Shown in pieces: positions 8,419 through 16,885 of a stretch of 46,749 nucleotides of DNA (positions within the stretch are counted from its first letter, which is position 1; each line of letters opens with the position of its first letter). The stretch comes from Glaciecola sp964621345. Lineage in GTDB: Bacteria > Pseudomonadota > Gammaproteobacteria > Enterobacterales > Alteromonadaceae. A program made the translations under genes and the position numbers. The notes below the pieces were generated by a model that saw only the letters and a program-made list of their open reading frames with translations, was not told the origin of the DNA and ran no database searches. The stretch covers positions 1 to 46,749 of the forward strand of contig CAZUON010000024.1 in NCBI GenBank assembly GCA_964621345.1, read 5' to 3'.

Positions 8419-10185
8419 TTAACCCTTGTCCTTTTCGGCAGTAGATGCAATTGATAGCTCCGCTAATTGCTGCGGGTTAGCTCTTCCTGGCGCACCCGTT
8501 AATGGGCATGCTGCGGTGGTGGTTTTTGGAAAAGCCATTACATCACGAATCGATTCAGCACCAAGCATAAGCATCAATAAGCGGTCTAAGCCAAAGGCAA
8601 GGCCTGCATGAGGCGGTGTGCCGTATTTAAGTGCTTCTAATAAAAAACCAAATTTTTCTTGTGCTTCTTGCTCACCGATGCCAAGTAATTTAAATACCAA
8701 GGCTTGCATTTCCATATTGTGGATACGCACCGACCCCCCTCCTAACTCTACGCCGTTTAACACCATATCGTAGGCGTTAGAAAGCGCTGTTGCGGGGTTG
8801 GCTTTGAGCGCTTCTAAGTCGCCATTGCGCGGCGCAGTAAAGGGGTGATGCAAGGCATGTAACTGCCCGTCTACTTCTTCAAACATAGGGAAGTCGACCA
8901 CCCAAAGTGGCTTCCATTCACCTTCTAATAAATCAAAGTCTTTACCGAGTTTAAGACGCAGGGCACCAAGTGCTTCGGTAACCACGCTGTAAGAGTCAGC
9001 ACCAAAGAGTAAAATATCGCCGTCTTTAGCTGAAGTCGCTTTTAAGAGCGCTTGCACACTGGCTTCATCAAAGAATTTAAGCACTGGTGATTGAATGCCC
9101 TCCATCCCTTTTGCAACTTCATTGACCTTCATCCACGCCAAGCCTTTTGCGCCGTAAATACCCGCAAACTCGGCATATTGGTCTAACTGCTTACGCGACA
9201 AACTTGCGCCACCTGGCACACATATCGTTGCAACACGGCCTTTAGGGTCGTTTGCTGGGCCGCTGAATACTTTAAAGTCAATATTTTTGACAATATCAGC
9301 AACATCTACAATTTCCAGTGGATTACGCAAATCAGGCTTATCGCTTCCGTATCGCTGCATCGCTTCTGCATAGCTCATTCGAGGGAAATCGCCTAAATCC
9401 ACATCAAGCATCTTGCTAAATAAGTCTCGAATCATTCCTTCGGTAATAGCCATTACGCCATCTGCATCTAGGAACGAAGTTTCGATATCAATTTGGGTAA
9501 ACTCTGGTTGGCGGTCTGCACGTAAATCTTCGTCTCTAAAACACTTAACGATTTGATAGTACTTATCCATACCACTCATCATAAGCAGCTGCTTAAATAA
9601 CTGAGGAGATTGTGGCAAAGCAAAAAATTCACCTTTGTGGGTGCGGCTCGGTACTAAATAATCGCGCGCACCTTCTGGCGTTGCGGCGGTTAAGATTGGG
9701 GTTTCGATATCTAGAAAGTCGTTATCTTCTAAGTAACGACGCACAGCGCCGGTGACTTTACTTCTGAATATTAAGCGTTCGGTCATAAGCGGGCGGCGCA
9801 GGTCAAGATAACGATATTTTAAACGCTGCTCTTCGCTATTTTCTTGATTCCAATCTAGCGGTAATGCTGGAGCGCTGTTGATCACAGTAACTTCTTTACC
9901 TAATAACTCTACTTCACCAGTGCGCATATCCGGGTTTACTTGGCTGTCGGGTCTGGCGCGTACTAACCCTTTGATTTCTATACAAAATTCGTTGCGCAAA
10001 CCTGAAGCTATAGCAAATGCGGCTTCAGTATCTGGGTCAATGACTACCTGTAAGATACCTTCGCGATCACGTAAATCGATAAAAATCACGCCACCTAAAT
10101 CACGACGTTTATTCACCCAGCCCTTTAAGCCGACGGTTTGTCCAATGTATTTCTTATCGATTCTTCCACAGTAATCAGTGCGCAT
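8419..10185 (-). CDS. aspS: Aspartyl-tRNA synthetase
   Basis: Class II synthetase of 588 residues, bacterial type. It has an N-terminal anticodon-binding OB-fold (about 1-110), a catalytic core with motif 2 (FRDEDLRADRQPEFTQID), a GAD insertion domain (about 290-420), and motif 3 near the C-terminus (GLAFGLDRLLMLMLG). It charges tRNA-Asp. The gene starts an apparent minus-strand run aspS-nudB-ruvC-ruvA-ruvB. Upstream, 10186-10309 is AT-rich and reading leftwards contains TATACT, a plausible -10. Confidence 0.98.
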   Translation of the reverse strand: MRTDYCGRIDKKYIGQTVGLKGWVNKRRDLGGVIFIDLRDREGILQVVIDPDTEAAFAIASGLRNEFCIEIKGLVRARPDSQVNPDMRTGEVELLGKEVTVINSAPALPLDWNQENSEEQRLKYRYLDLRRPLMTERLIFRSKVTGAVRRYLEDNDFLDIETPILTAATPEGARDYLVPSRTHKGEFFALPQSPQLFKQLLMMSGMDKYYQIVKCFRDEDLRADRQPEFTQIDIETSFLDADGVMAITEGMIRDLFSKMLDVDLGDFPRMSYAEAMQRYGSDKPDLRNPLEIVDVADIVKNIDFKVFSGPANDPKGRVATICVPGGASLSRKQLDQYAEFAGIYGAKGLAWMKVNEVAKGMEGIQSPVLKFFDEASVQALLKATSAKDGDILLFGADSYSVVTEALGALRLKLGKDFDLLEGEWKPLWVVDFPMFEEVDGQLHALHHPFTAPRNGDLEALKANPATALSNAYDMVLNGVELGGGSVRIHNMEMQALVFKLLGIGEQEAQEKFGFLLEALKYGTPPHAGLAFGLDRLLMLMLGAESIRDVMAFPKTTTAACPLTGAPGRANPQQLAELSIASTAEKDKG

Positions 10186-10309
10186 GTATTAGCCTTTGTT
10201 CTTATCGGATAGCCCAAGTGCGAGCCTATATATTTTAGCGCGCTAGTATAAACCAAAGCGGGGCAATGCAAAACGAGAGAAATAGAATAATTACGCTTAA
10301 TTTAGCGCT

Positions 10310-11407
10310 TTAATCGGGCGAGAAGCAGATTACGTGCTCAATACTCAGATGAATGCCAAAAGACTCACCAATTTGATGATCATGGTGGCTTGGTGCAAGG
10401 CACAGGACTTCCTCGTCAAAGTGGGCTAAAACTAAACGGTAAAGAATATGTGCTCCTCTAAAACGTCTATCAATCACTTTTGCCTTTAAAGGGCTGGTAT
10501 CGGTATGTGTGATGTCGTCGGGACGCACTAGTACGTCTAGTTTATCGCCCTCTTTATAGCGTTTGCTATGAGCTTGACTCAGTGCCAGCCTGCCCAACTG
10601 AGTGTTAACGTAGGCCGTGCCTTTATTTTCGATGTTATTATCAATATCATCACCGCTAGTCGCTGGTATAACCTCGCCCGATATAAACGTGCTTTCACCA
10701 ATGAAATTAGCGACAAAACGCGTATTTGGCTCATGATAAAGTGTATAAGGCGTCGCCCACTGCTGGCATTTACCTTCTGCTAAAATCGCGATTTTATCGG
10801 CAAACGCAAAGGCCTCTTGTTGGTCGTGGGTAACCAGCAGTGCAGTGATCCCCAAGCGTTTGATAATATCGCGGACTTCCACAGCGACTTTTTCGCGCAG
10901 CTCTGGGTCTAAGCTTGAGAAGGGTTCGTCGAGCAATAATAAGCGCGGATTGGGCGCTAGCGCTCGAGCAATGGCGACACGCTGCTGCTGCCCGCCCGAC
11001 AAGTTATTCGGGTAAGCATCGGCAAAATCCTTAAGGCCTACCTTGACGATATTCTCTAAAGCCACCGTTTTACGCTGCGTCTTTGGTAAATGATCCAAGC
11101 CATAAGCCACATTATCGGTAACCGTCATATGCGGAAACAAAGCAAAATCTTGAAAGACCACGCCGACTTCTCTTTTGTGTGGAGACAAATGTAAATTCTG
11201 ACTCGCGACACATGTTTGCTTAACTAAAATTTCTCCCTTACTGACCTTATGAAACCCGGCAATCGCTTGCAGCAAAGTGGTTTTACCACAGCCTGAAGGG
11301 CCTAACACGCATGCAATCTCTCCTTGCGCTAGAGCAAAGGAAACATCGCGCAATACCACTGTATTGTTGTAGCCTAATTCAAGGTTTTGCAGTTGCAACA
11401 TGCTCAC
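10310..11407 (-). CDS. fbpC: Ferric iron ABC transporter ATPase FbpC
   Basis: ABC ATPase of 365 residues. Walker A is GPSGCGKTT (36-44), the signature is LSGGQQQRVAIARAL, Walker B is LLLLDEPFSSLD and the H-loop is VTHDQQEA. A C-terminal TOBE-type regulatory region (about 240-365) follows, as in FbpC/PotA-type importers. It powers FbpB. The GTG start overlaps the fbpB stop by 4 nt (GTGA); a second possible start is the ATG at 11401. Confidence 0.9.
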   Translation of the reverse strand: MSMLQLQNLELGYNNTVVLRDVSFALAQGEIACVLGPSGCGKTTLLQAIAGFHKVSKGEILVKQTCVASQNLHLSPHKREVGVVFQDFALFPHMTVTDNVAYGLDHLPKTQRKTVALENIVKVGLKDFADAYPNNLSGGQQQRVAIARALAPNPRLLLLDEPFSSLDPELREKVAVEVRDIIKRLGITALLVTHDQQEAFAFADKIAILAEGKCQQWATPYTLYHEPNTRFVANFIGESTFISGEVIPATSGDDIDNNIENKGTAYVNTQLGRLALSQAHSKRYKEGDKLDVLVRPDDITHTDTSPLKAKVIDRRFRGAHILYRLVLAHFDEEVLCLAPSHHDHQIGESFGIHLSIEHVICFSPD

Positions 11408-13020
11408 ACACTCGTTTTATTTAGTTGTCGGGTTAACAAAATCACCGGTAACAAACCAACTAGCACAATACTAATGGCTGGTAAGGCCGCATCTAACAAA
11501 CGCTCATCGGAAGCCAGTTCATAAGCGCGCACCGCCAGCGTATTAAAATTAAAAGGTCGCAGTACGAGTGTTGCCGGTAACTCTTTAAGTATATCGACAA
11601 ACACTAGCAGCGAGGCACTAATTAAACTTCCTGATAAAAGCGGGATATGAATTTTACGCAGCATTTTAAATATGCTGCCATGTAAACTCATCGCCGCGTT
11701 ATCTAACTTAGGCGCTAAGCGTTGTAAGCCTGTTTCGGTATTTTGCAGGGCAACGCTCATAAAGCGAACCGCATAGGCAAATATTAAAATGGCAATGGAA
11801 CCAGAAAAGACTAAACCTAGTCGATAATCAAAATATTCCATAATGATTTTATTGAGGGATTTATCGGCCCAGCCAGCAAAAATTAAAACGCCCACCGCTA
11901 TCACAATGCCAGGAATTGCGTAGCCTAAACTTAGTGCTTGTTCTGCGGTTTTCACGCTTGTCTTTTGAGTGATGCGTTTGGTGTAAGATACCAACAGGGC
12001 AAATGCTACAATCAGTAAAGCCCCAATTAGCGCCAGTAAAAATGAGTTTTTAAGAAGGGAAAGAAAATCGCTAAGCTCGCCGACTTGCGCGTATTGCATA
12101 CTCCAAAATGCCAATTGCGAAAATGGAATTAAGAAACCTAAAAGTGCTGGGAGCATGCAAACTAAAAAGATGGCAATGGCTTTTAAGCCTGTGGCTTTGG
12201 TTCTTAATGTAGTAGCGTTAGCGCGTGACTGATATTTGGATGCGTCTTTACGGCTGTGCTTTTCGAGCACTAGCAAAATTAATACGAACATACATAAAAC
12301 AGTTGATAATTGCGCAGCCCCTTGGATATTCCCCATGCCAAACCAGGTTCTGAAAATTCCGGTGGTAAAGGTACTTACTCCAAAATAGGCCACTGTGCCA
12401 TAGTCAGCTAACGACTCCATCATTGCCAAAGATGCACCGGTGATAATCGCCGGTCGAGCTAAGGGCAATGATACTCTTAACGCATGTCGCCAGCGGCTGT
12501 ATCCTGCCAGTTCACTTACCTTTAAATAGTTATGGCTTTGTTCTGCAAAGGCAGTACGCGCAAGAATATACACATAGGGATACAAGACCAAAATCATCAT
12601 CACAATGGCCCCCGACAAAGAGCGTATATCCCAAAACCAGTAATCGCCGCGTTGCCATTCAAAGGTGTCGCGCAAAAACTGTTGAACGGGACCAGCATAA
12701 TCGAGAATACCCGTGTAGGTATAGGCAATAATGTAGGCTGGCATTGCCAAAGGAAGCAGAATGAACCAAGTCAATATTGACTTGCCTACAAAATCAAAAT
12801 TCACCATTAAATAGGCAAGATAACTGCCTATTACAATACTACCGAGGCCAACGCCTAGCGCGAGTATGAGGCTATTGATAACATATTCTGAAAAGACGGT
12901 GGCAAAAAGGTGTTGCCACAGCCGCGTATCAATATCAAAAATGCTGAAGGCTACAATCAATAAGGGCAGTATTATTACTGCCGATATCGAAAGCGTTAGC
13001 CCTGTAAACCAACGTTGCAT
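11404..13020 (-). CDS. fbpB: Ferric iron ABC transporter permease FbpB
   Basis: 538-residue integral membrane protein with two fused permease halves, about 12 transmembrane segments. Each half carries an EAA-type loop: ELAGYSRWRHALRVSLPLARP in the first (shown here as its core region) and a matching region near SGSLISASLLVFVDILKELP in the second. Fused double permeases are typical of FbpB/FutB/SfuB iron importers. The gene lies 12 nt after fbpA and overlaps fbpC. Confidence 0.9.
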   Translation of the reverse strand: MQRWFTGLTLSISAVIILPLLIVAFSIFDIDTRLWQHLFATVFSEYVINSLILALGVGLGSIVIGSYLAYLMVNFDFVGKSILTWFILLPLAMPAYIIAYTYTGILDYAGPVQQFLRDTFEWQRGDYWFWDIRSLSGAIVMMILVLYPYVYILARTAFAEQSHNYLKVSELAGYSRWRHALRVSLPLARPAIITGASLAMMESLADYGTVAYFGVSTFTTGIFRTWFGMGNIQGAAQLSTVLCMFVLILLVLEKHSRKDASKYQSRANATTLRTKATGLKAIAIFLVCMLPALLGFLIPFSQLAFWSMQYAQVGELSDFLSLLKNSFLLALIGALLIVAFALLVSYTKRITQKTSVKTAEQALSLGYAIPGIVIAVGVLIFAGWADKSLNKIIMEYFDYRLGLVFSGSIAILIFAYAVRFMSVALQNTETGLQRLAPKLDNAAMSLHGSIFKMLRKIHIPLLSGSLISASLLVFVDILKELPATLVLRPFNFNTLAVRAYELASDERLLDAALPAISIVLVGLLPVILLTRQLNKTSV

Positions 13021-13032
13021 ATGTAAGCGCGC

Positions 13033-14076
13033 TTAGCGCCAGCCTGCCTTATCCATCAAGCGTAAAGCTTCAGCGTTCATGGCACCAATTTGTTCAAAAT
13101 CGACATTTTGCGTTTTAAATTCACCCAACACCTGCAATTCAGGGCTCCATTCAACCCCTTCAATAATTGGGTATTCGTGGTTAACTTGCGCATACCATTG
13201 CTGTGATTCGTCTTCCAACATGAAGTTAAGCAAAGCTTGTGCTTGTTCAACGTGCTGCGCCGACCGCGTAATAGCAGCACCCGATATATTGATGTGCGTT
13301 CCGCTCCCGTCTTGGTCTGGCCAAATCACGGCAACTTGCTCTGCAATTTCTTTTGTTTGTTTATCTTGTGAGGCCATCATGCCACCAAGATAATAAGTGT
13401 TTGCAACCGCAATAGAACACTCACCTGCGACTAAAGCTCTGATTTGATCGCGATCGCCACCTTTTGGTGAGCGAGCAAAATTATCTACTACACTTGTTGC
13501 CCACTCTAGTGTTTGGTCCTCACCTTGCAAAATCATCAATGAGGCTAACATCGACTGATTATAAATGTTGCTTGATGAACGAATACAAATCTCACCTTCA
13601 AAACGTTTGTCAGCTAAATCGGTCATGGACGAAATACTATTAGGATCCATACTGTTTTTCACGTACATGATAGGACGAGCTCGGGTAGTTAGAGCAATCC
13701 AATTGCCGTTGTCAGCTCTGAAATTCTCTGGCACGCGTTTTAAAATATTGTCGTCGTTAACACCCTGCAATAAACCCAACTCATTCGCTCTGACTAAGCG
13801 ACCCGCATCTGCCATGATGATTACGTCGGCAGGAGACAAGGCTCCCTCAGCTTGCATGCGGCTAATTAACGCGTCTCCTTTACCAGTAACAAGATTGACC
13901 TTGATGCCTGTACGCTCGGTGAACTTGTCGAGTAAGGGTTTAATTAACACCTCCTGACGACCTGAATAAACGTTGACCTCACCTGAATCTTGAGCAAGCG
14001 CTGCAGGCGTTGATAAGCTTGTGAACAACAAAGCGACGAGGGATAACTTAGGGAATTTGGTCGAAAACCTGAACAT
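13033..14076 (-). CDS. fbpA: Periplasmic ferric iron-binding protein FbpA
   Basis: Substrate-binding protein with a signal peptide ending at ALAQ. The mature start contains NVYSGRQ, typical of FbpA/FutA. The double tyrosine that coordinates Fe(III) is present in ANTYYLGGM (Tyr228-Tyr229 of the precursor). It delivers iron to FbpBC. A GTG at 14094 would extend it by six codons, but that codon lies in the GGAGG ribosome site, so I use the ATG at 14076. A weak Fur-like palindrome lies at 14201-14221. Iron specificity is inferred from the Tyr pair. Confidence 0.9.
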   Translation of the reverse strand: MFRFSTKFPKLSLVALLFTSLSTPAALAQDSGEVNVYSGRQEVLIKPLLDKFTERTGIKVNLVTGKGDALISRMQAEGALSPADVIIMADAGRLVRANELGLLQGVNDDNILKRVPENFRADNGNWIALTTRARPIMYVKNSMDPNSISSMTDLADKRFEGEICIRSSSNIYNQSMLASLMILQGEDQTLEWATSVVDNFARSPKGGDRDQIRALVAGECSIAVANTYYLGGMMASQDKQTKEIAEQVAVIWPDQDGSGTHINISGAAITRSAQHVEQAQALLNFMLEDESQQWYAQVNHEYPIIEGVEWSPELQVLGEFKTQNVDFEQIGAMNAEALRLMDKAGWR

Positions 14077-14200
14077 GTTTATAAAAACCTCCACTGGTTA
14101 GAAATAACTGACTTGTGAGAACTTATGTTGCAACTACTGACTTATTTCTATTCGCTTAGTAAAGTTAGATAGTGCGTTTGTCATGCCGAACCCACCGGCT

Positions 14201-14221
14201 TAATGATAATACATCTCATTT
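14201..14221. promoter_or_regulatory. Weak Fur-like operator upstream of fbpABC
   Basis: The sequence TAATGATAATACATCTCATT is an imperfect dyad (AATGA and TCATT arms) that resembles the Fur consensus GATAATGATAATCATTATC over its left half but is degenerate on the right. It lies about 125 nt upstream of fbpA, between divergent fbpA and yciH. The site is suggested by the iron role of the operon; by sequence alone it is marginal. Confidence 0.35.
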
Positions 14222-14267
14222 ACATAAATACTATCACAGTCGATCACTTTAATGATATTTTTATAAG

Positions 14268-14273
14268 TATAAT
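14268..14273 (+). promoter_or_regulatory. Perfect -10 element upstream of yciH
   Basis: TATAAT lies 59 nt upstream of the yciH start codon. No good -35 hexamer stands at 16-18 nt spacing, so only the -10 is supported. Confidence 0.35.
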
Positions 14274-14332
14274 TGAGCTTGAAGTATCTTGGCACTATTT
14301 TTGAATAACATTTATACAAAGGAAAGTACATT

Positions 14333-14656
14333 ATGAATAACTCTAGACTCGTTTATTCCACCGACAGCGGCCGCATAAACGAAGATAAACAGCCAAATCA
14401 AGCTGCTCCAAAGGGCGATGGTGTGGTCAGAATATGGCGAGTCACTAAAGGTAAAAAAGGTAAAGGTGTTAGCAGTATTGAAGGCTTACCCCTGCCGAAA
14501 GATGAACTAAAGCAGCTTTGCTCAGAGTTAAAAAAACAGTGCGGTTGTGGCGGGGCAGTAAAAGACCACAACATAGAAATACAGGGCGATGTGAGAGATA
14601 AGCTCAAACAGATACTCGAAAGTAAAGGAATGAAAGTAAAGCTCGCAGGCGGTTAG
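14333..14656 (+). CDS. yciH: YciH, SUI1/eIF1-like translation factor
   Basis: 107 residues with a SUI1 domain over the C-terminal 80 (RIWRVTKGKKGKGVSSIEG, CGCGGAVKD, IEIQGD). YciH is the bacterial homologue of eIF1 and has been linked in E. coli to fidelity of translation initiation under stress. A clear AAAGGAAAG ribosome site precedes the ATG. Two short dyads follow the gene (14669-14688 and 14698-14713) before the next gene. Confidence 0.93.
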   Translation: MNNSRLVYSTDSGRINEDKQPNQAAPKGDGVVRIWRVTKGKKGKGVSSIEGLPLPKDELKQLCSELKKQCGCGGAVKDHNIEIQGDVRDKLKQILESKGMKVKLAGG

Positions 14657-14668
14657 TTAGCTTTAATT

Positions 14669-14713
14669 TTAGACCTTAAAATGTCTAATAACGAACGGCA
14701 CATAATAATGTGC
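14669..14713 (+). other. Two small hairpins between yciH and the response regulator
   Basis: TTAGAC pairs with GTCTAA at 14669-14688, and GCACAT pairs with ATGTGC around a 4-nt loop at 14698-14713. Neither is followed by a T run, so they are not standard terminators. They may shape the 5' leader of the regulator mRNA or mark a processed end. Confidence 0.35.
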
Positions 14714-14730
14714 ATTAGAGAGAATACTGA

Positions 14731-15534
14731 ATGCAAAACTTGGCCATTTCCGATTTACATATATTGTTAGTTGAACCTTCTGATACTCAAGCCAAAATTA
14801 TTAAAGGTTTGATGACCTCCGAAGACGTGCATGGCGTAGATATTGTCAAAAATGTGACACAAGCCAAGCATGAAATTCAAAAGCATAACGTAGATATCGT
14901 AGTCAGTGCCATGTATTTGTCAGACGGCAGCGGCTTAGACATTTTACAGTCTTTAAAAAATGATGAGGCCACCCACAATATTCCGTTTATGTTGGTTTCT
15001 AGTGAAAGTAGCCTGAAAAAACTTGATCAATTTAAACAATCGGGTGTGGCGGCGATTTTACCAAAACCCTTTGAACCGATTCACTTACAACGAGGCCTAA
15101 ATGCAAGCCTGCAACTGTTAAATACAGATGAACTCGATTTATCCTTATTTGATATCAAGCAAGTACGCGTGCTATTAGTTGACGACAGTCGCCTCGCCAG
15201 AAACCATATTCGGCGGGTACTTATGAATATGGGTATCGAACACATTACTGAAGCAGAAAACGGCGCGCATGCCCTGACCTTCTTAAAAGAGCAAGAGTTT
15301 GACTTGGTCGTTACCGACTACAACATGCCTGAGATGGACGGCCGTGAACTATCTGAATTTATTCGTTTTAACCCTGAAACAACCCACATTCCAATTATTA
15401 TGGTGACCTCTGAGTCTACTAGTAGCACCCACATGACTAATATTCAGCAAACTGGGGTAAATGCATTATGCGACAAACCTTTCGAGTCTGATGAAGTACG
15501 TAGGCTGTTAGCAAGATTACTAGACCAGTCTTAA
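14731..15534 (+). CDS. Tandem-receiver response regulator with a degenerate first receiver
   Basis: 267 residues made only of two CheY-like receivers. REC2 (about 142-265) is complete: LLVDDS, the phosphoacceptor Asp196 in TDYNMPEMDG, a Thr/Ser switch (MVTSES) and the Lys in CDKPF. REC1 (about 8-125) has LLVEPS in place of the acidic pair and Ala60 where the aspartate should be (VVSAMYLSDGSG), though it keeps PKPF. It therefore probably cannot be phosphorylated. There is no output domain, so it likely works by protein interaction. No kinase gene is adjacent. Confidence 0.88.
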   Translation: MQNLAISDLHILLVEPSDTQAKIIKGLMTSEDVHGVDIVKNVTQAKHEIQKHNVDIVVSAMYLSDGSGLDILQSLKNDEATHNIPFMLVSSESSLKKLDQFKQSGVAAILPKPFEPIHLQRGLNASLQLLNTDELDLSLFDIKQVRVLLVDDSRLARNHIRRVLMNMGIEHITEAENGAHALTFLKEQEFDLVVTDYNMPEMDGRELSEFIRFNPETTHIPIIMVTSESTSSTHMTNIQQTGVNALCDKPFESDEVRRLLARLLDQS

Positions 15535-15569
15535 CATTTGACTTAATTCAAGATAAGTCCCCATTGCCA

Positions 15570-15598
15570 TTGACATGAAGGCCTCCCTTGCATACATT
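15570..15598 (+). promoter_or_regulatory. Sigma-70 promoter for pheA
   Basis: A perfect -35 TTGACA (15570-15575) is separated by 17 nt from TACATT (15593-15598), a 4/6 match to the -10 consensus. Transcription would start near 15605 and give a leader of about 60 nt before the preferred TTG start. No Phe-rich leader peptide is visible in that leader. Confidence 0.55.
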
Positions 15599-15666
15599 GC
15601 CAAGTATGCAAATTAATTGCATTTTCTGCCACACATATGCAATTACATCACATACAGGGAACTCTT

Positions 15667-16854
15667 TTGGCTACCGAAGAATTAGAACAACTGCGTAAAG
15701 CAATTACTGAAACCGACAACACCTTATTAGATATCATATCGCAGCGTCAAAAGCTTACCATGCAGGTCGCCCAAACCAAGGTGAAACATCACATCCCAGT
15801 GCGAGACCAAGTGCGTGAAGAGCAACTGCTCGTGCGCTTGATCAAGCAAGGTCAAAACTATGGCTTAGACCCACACTTTGTGACCAAATTATTCCATGTG
15901 ATTATTGAGGATTCGGTACTGAATCAACAATCAATGCTTGCGCAGTGGGCCAACCCAGGTGCACAACTGCCGCTTAATCGCGTTGCCTTTTTAGGTGAAA
16001 AAGGCTCATACAGCTACCTTGCTACACAAAAGTACTTTGCAAGGCGAAGCGGCGAACTCATGGAAATTGGTTGTCAGAGTTTTGCTGAAATTATCCAAAA
16101 AGTCGAAACTAATGAGGCCGATTTTGCGGTACTGCCCATTGAAAACACCTCATCGGGCAGTATCAACGAGGTATATGACCAACTTCAACATACCCGTTTA
16201 AATATAATTGGGGAGTTAACACACCCAATAAATCATGCACTGTTGGTGCCTGACTCAATTGAACCTGGCAAAATTAAAACTCTCTATGCCCACCCTCAGG
16301 TATTTGCCCAATGCAGTCACTTTTTAGCCGACTTAGGCAACGTAGAAGTGAAACCTTGCGACAGCACGTCTGCAGCCATGCTTATCGTTAACGAACTACA
16401 AAGCGATACCGTTGCTGCGATTGGTTCAGAGGCTGGCGGTAAGCTATATAATTTACGCGCGATCAAGTCCAATCTAGCGAATCAAAAAGAAAACCATAGC
16501 CGCTTTATTGTGGTGGCAAGTAAGTCGATTAAAGTGCCGCTGCAAGTGCCTGCAAAAACGACCGTGATTATGTCTACGGTGCAAACCCCGGGCGCACTTG
16601 TCGATTCTTTGATGGTGCTAAAACAAAATAACATCAATATGACCAAGCTTGAGTCTCGTCCAATAAACGGTAATCCTTGGGAAGAGATGTTTTATTTAGA
16701 CATGCAAGGGAACATTGAAGATGGTCCTATGCAAAAGGCGATTGATACTCTAAGAGGCATGACCCGTTATTTTAAAGTGCTGGGCTGTTATCCGGTAGAA
16801 GAGGTATCTCCTACCAAAGTTGCGGCGGTTAAAGCGCTAGCAAATGGTGAATAG
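15667..16854 (+). CDS. pheA: Bifunctional chorismate mutase / prephenate dehydratase PheA (P-protein)
   Basis: Catalyses chorismate to prephenate to phenylpyruvate in phenylalanine synthesis. It has an AroQ chorismate mutase domain (about 1-90), a prephenate dehydratase domain with AFLGEKGSYS and IENTSSGSI (about 95-280), and a C-terminal ACT domain with the Phe-binding motifs GALV and ESRP, so feedback inhibition is expected. I chose the TTG at 15667 because AGGGA stands 6 nt upstream; the ATG at 15637 adds ten residues, has no ribosome site and gives a non-family N-terminus. It converges on the MCP gene. Confidence 0.95.
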   Translation: MATEELEQLRKAITETDNTLLDIISQRQKLTMQVAQTKVKHHIPVRDQVREEQLLVRLIKQGQNYGLDPHFVTKLFHVIIEDSVLNQQSMLAQWANPGAQLPLNRVAFLGEKGSYSYLATQKYFARRSGELMEIGCQSFAEIIQKVETNEADFAVLPIENTSSGSINEVYDQLQHTRLNIIGELTHPINHALLVPDSIEPGKIKTLYAHPQVFAQCSHFLADLGNVEVKPCDSTSAAMLIVNELQSDTVAAIGSEAGGKLYNLRAIKSNLANQKENHSRFIVVASKSIKVPLQVPAKTTVIMSTVQTPGALVDSLMVLKQNNINMTKLESRPINGNPWEEMFYLDMQGNIEDGPMQKAIDTLRGMTRYFKVLGCYPVEEVSPTKVAAVKALANGE

Positions 16855-16885
16855 CTAACGCGCTTAACCTCGTATTTGTTTTCAT

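Noticed and set aside
15535..15666. A Phe-rich leader peptide and attenuator before pheA, as in E. coli
   Set aside because: No short frame with a run of Phe codons and no terminator/antiterminator pair is visible in the 60-nt leader.
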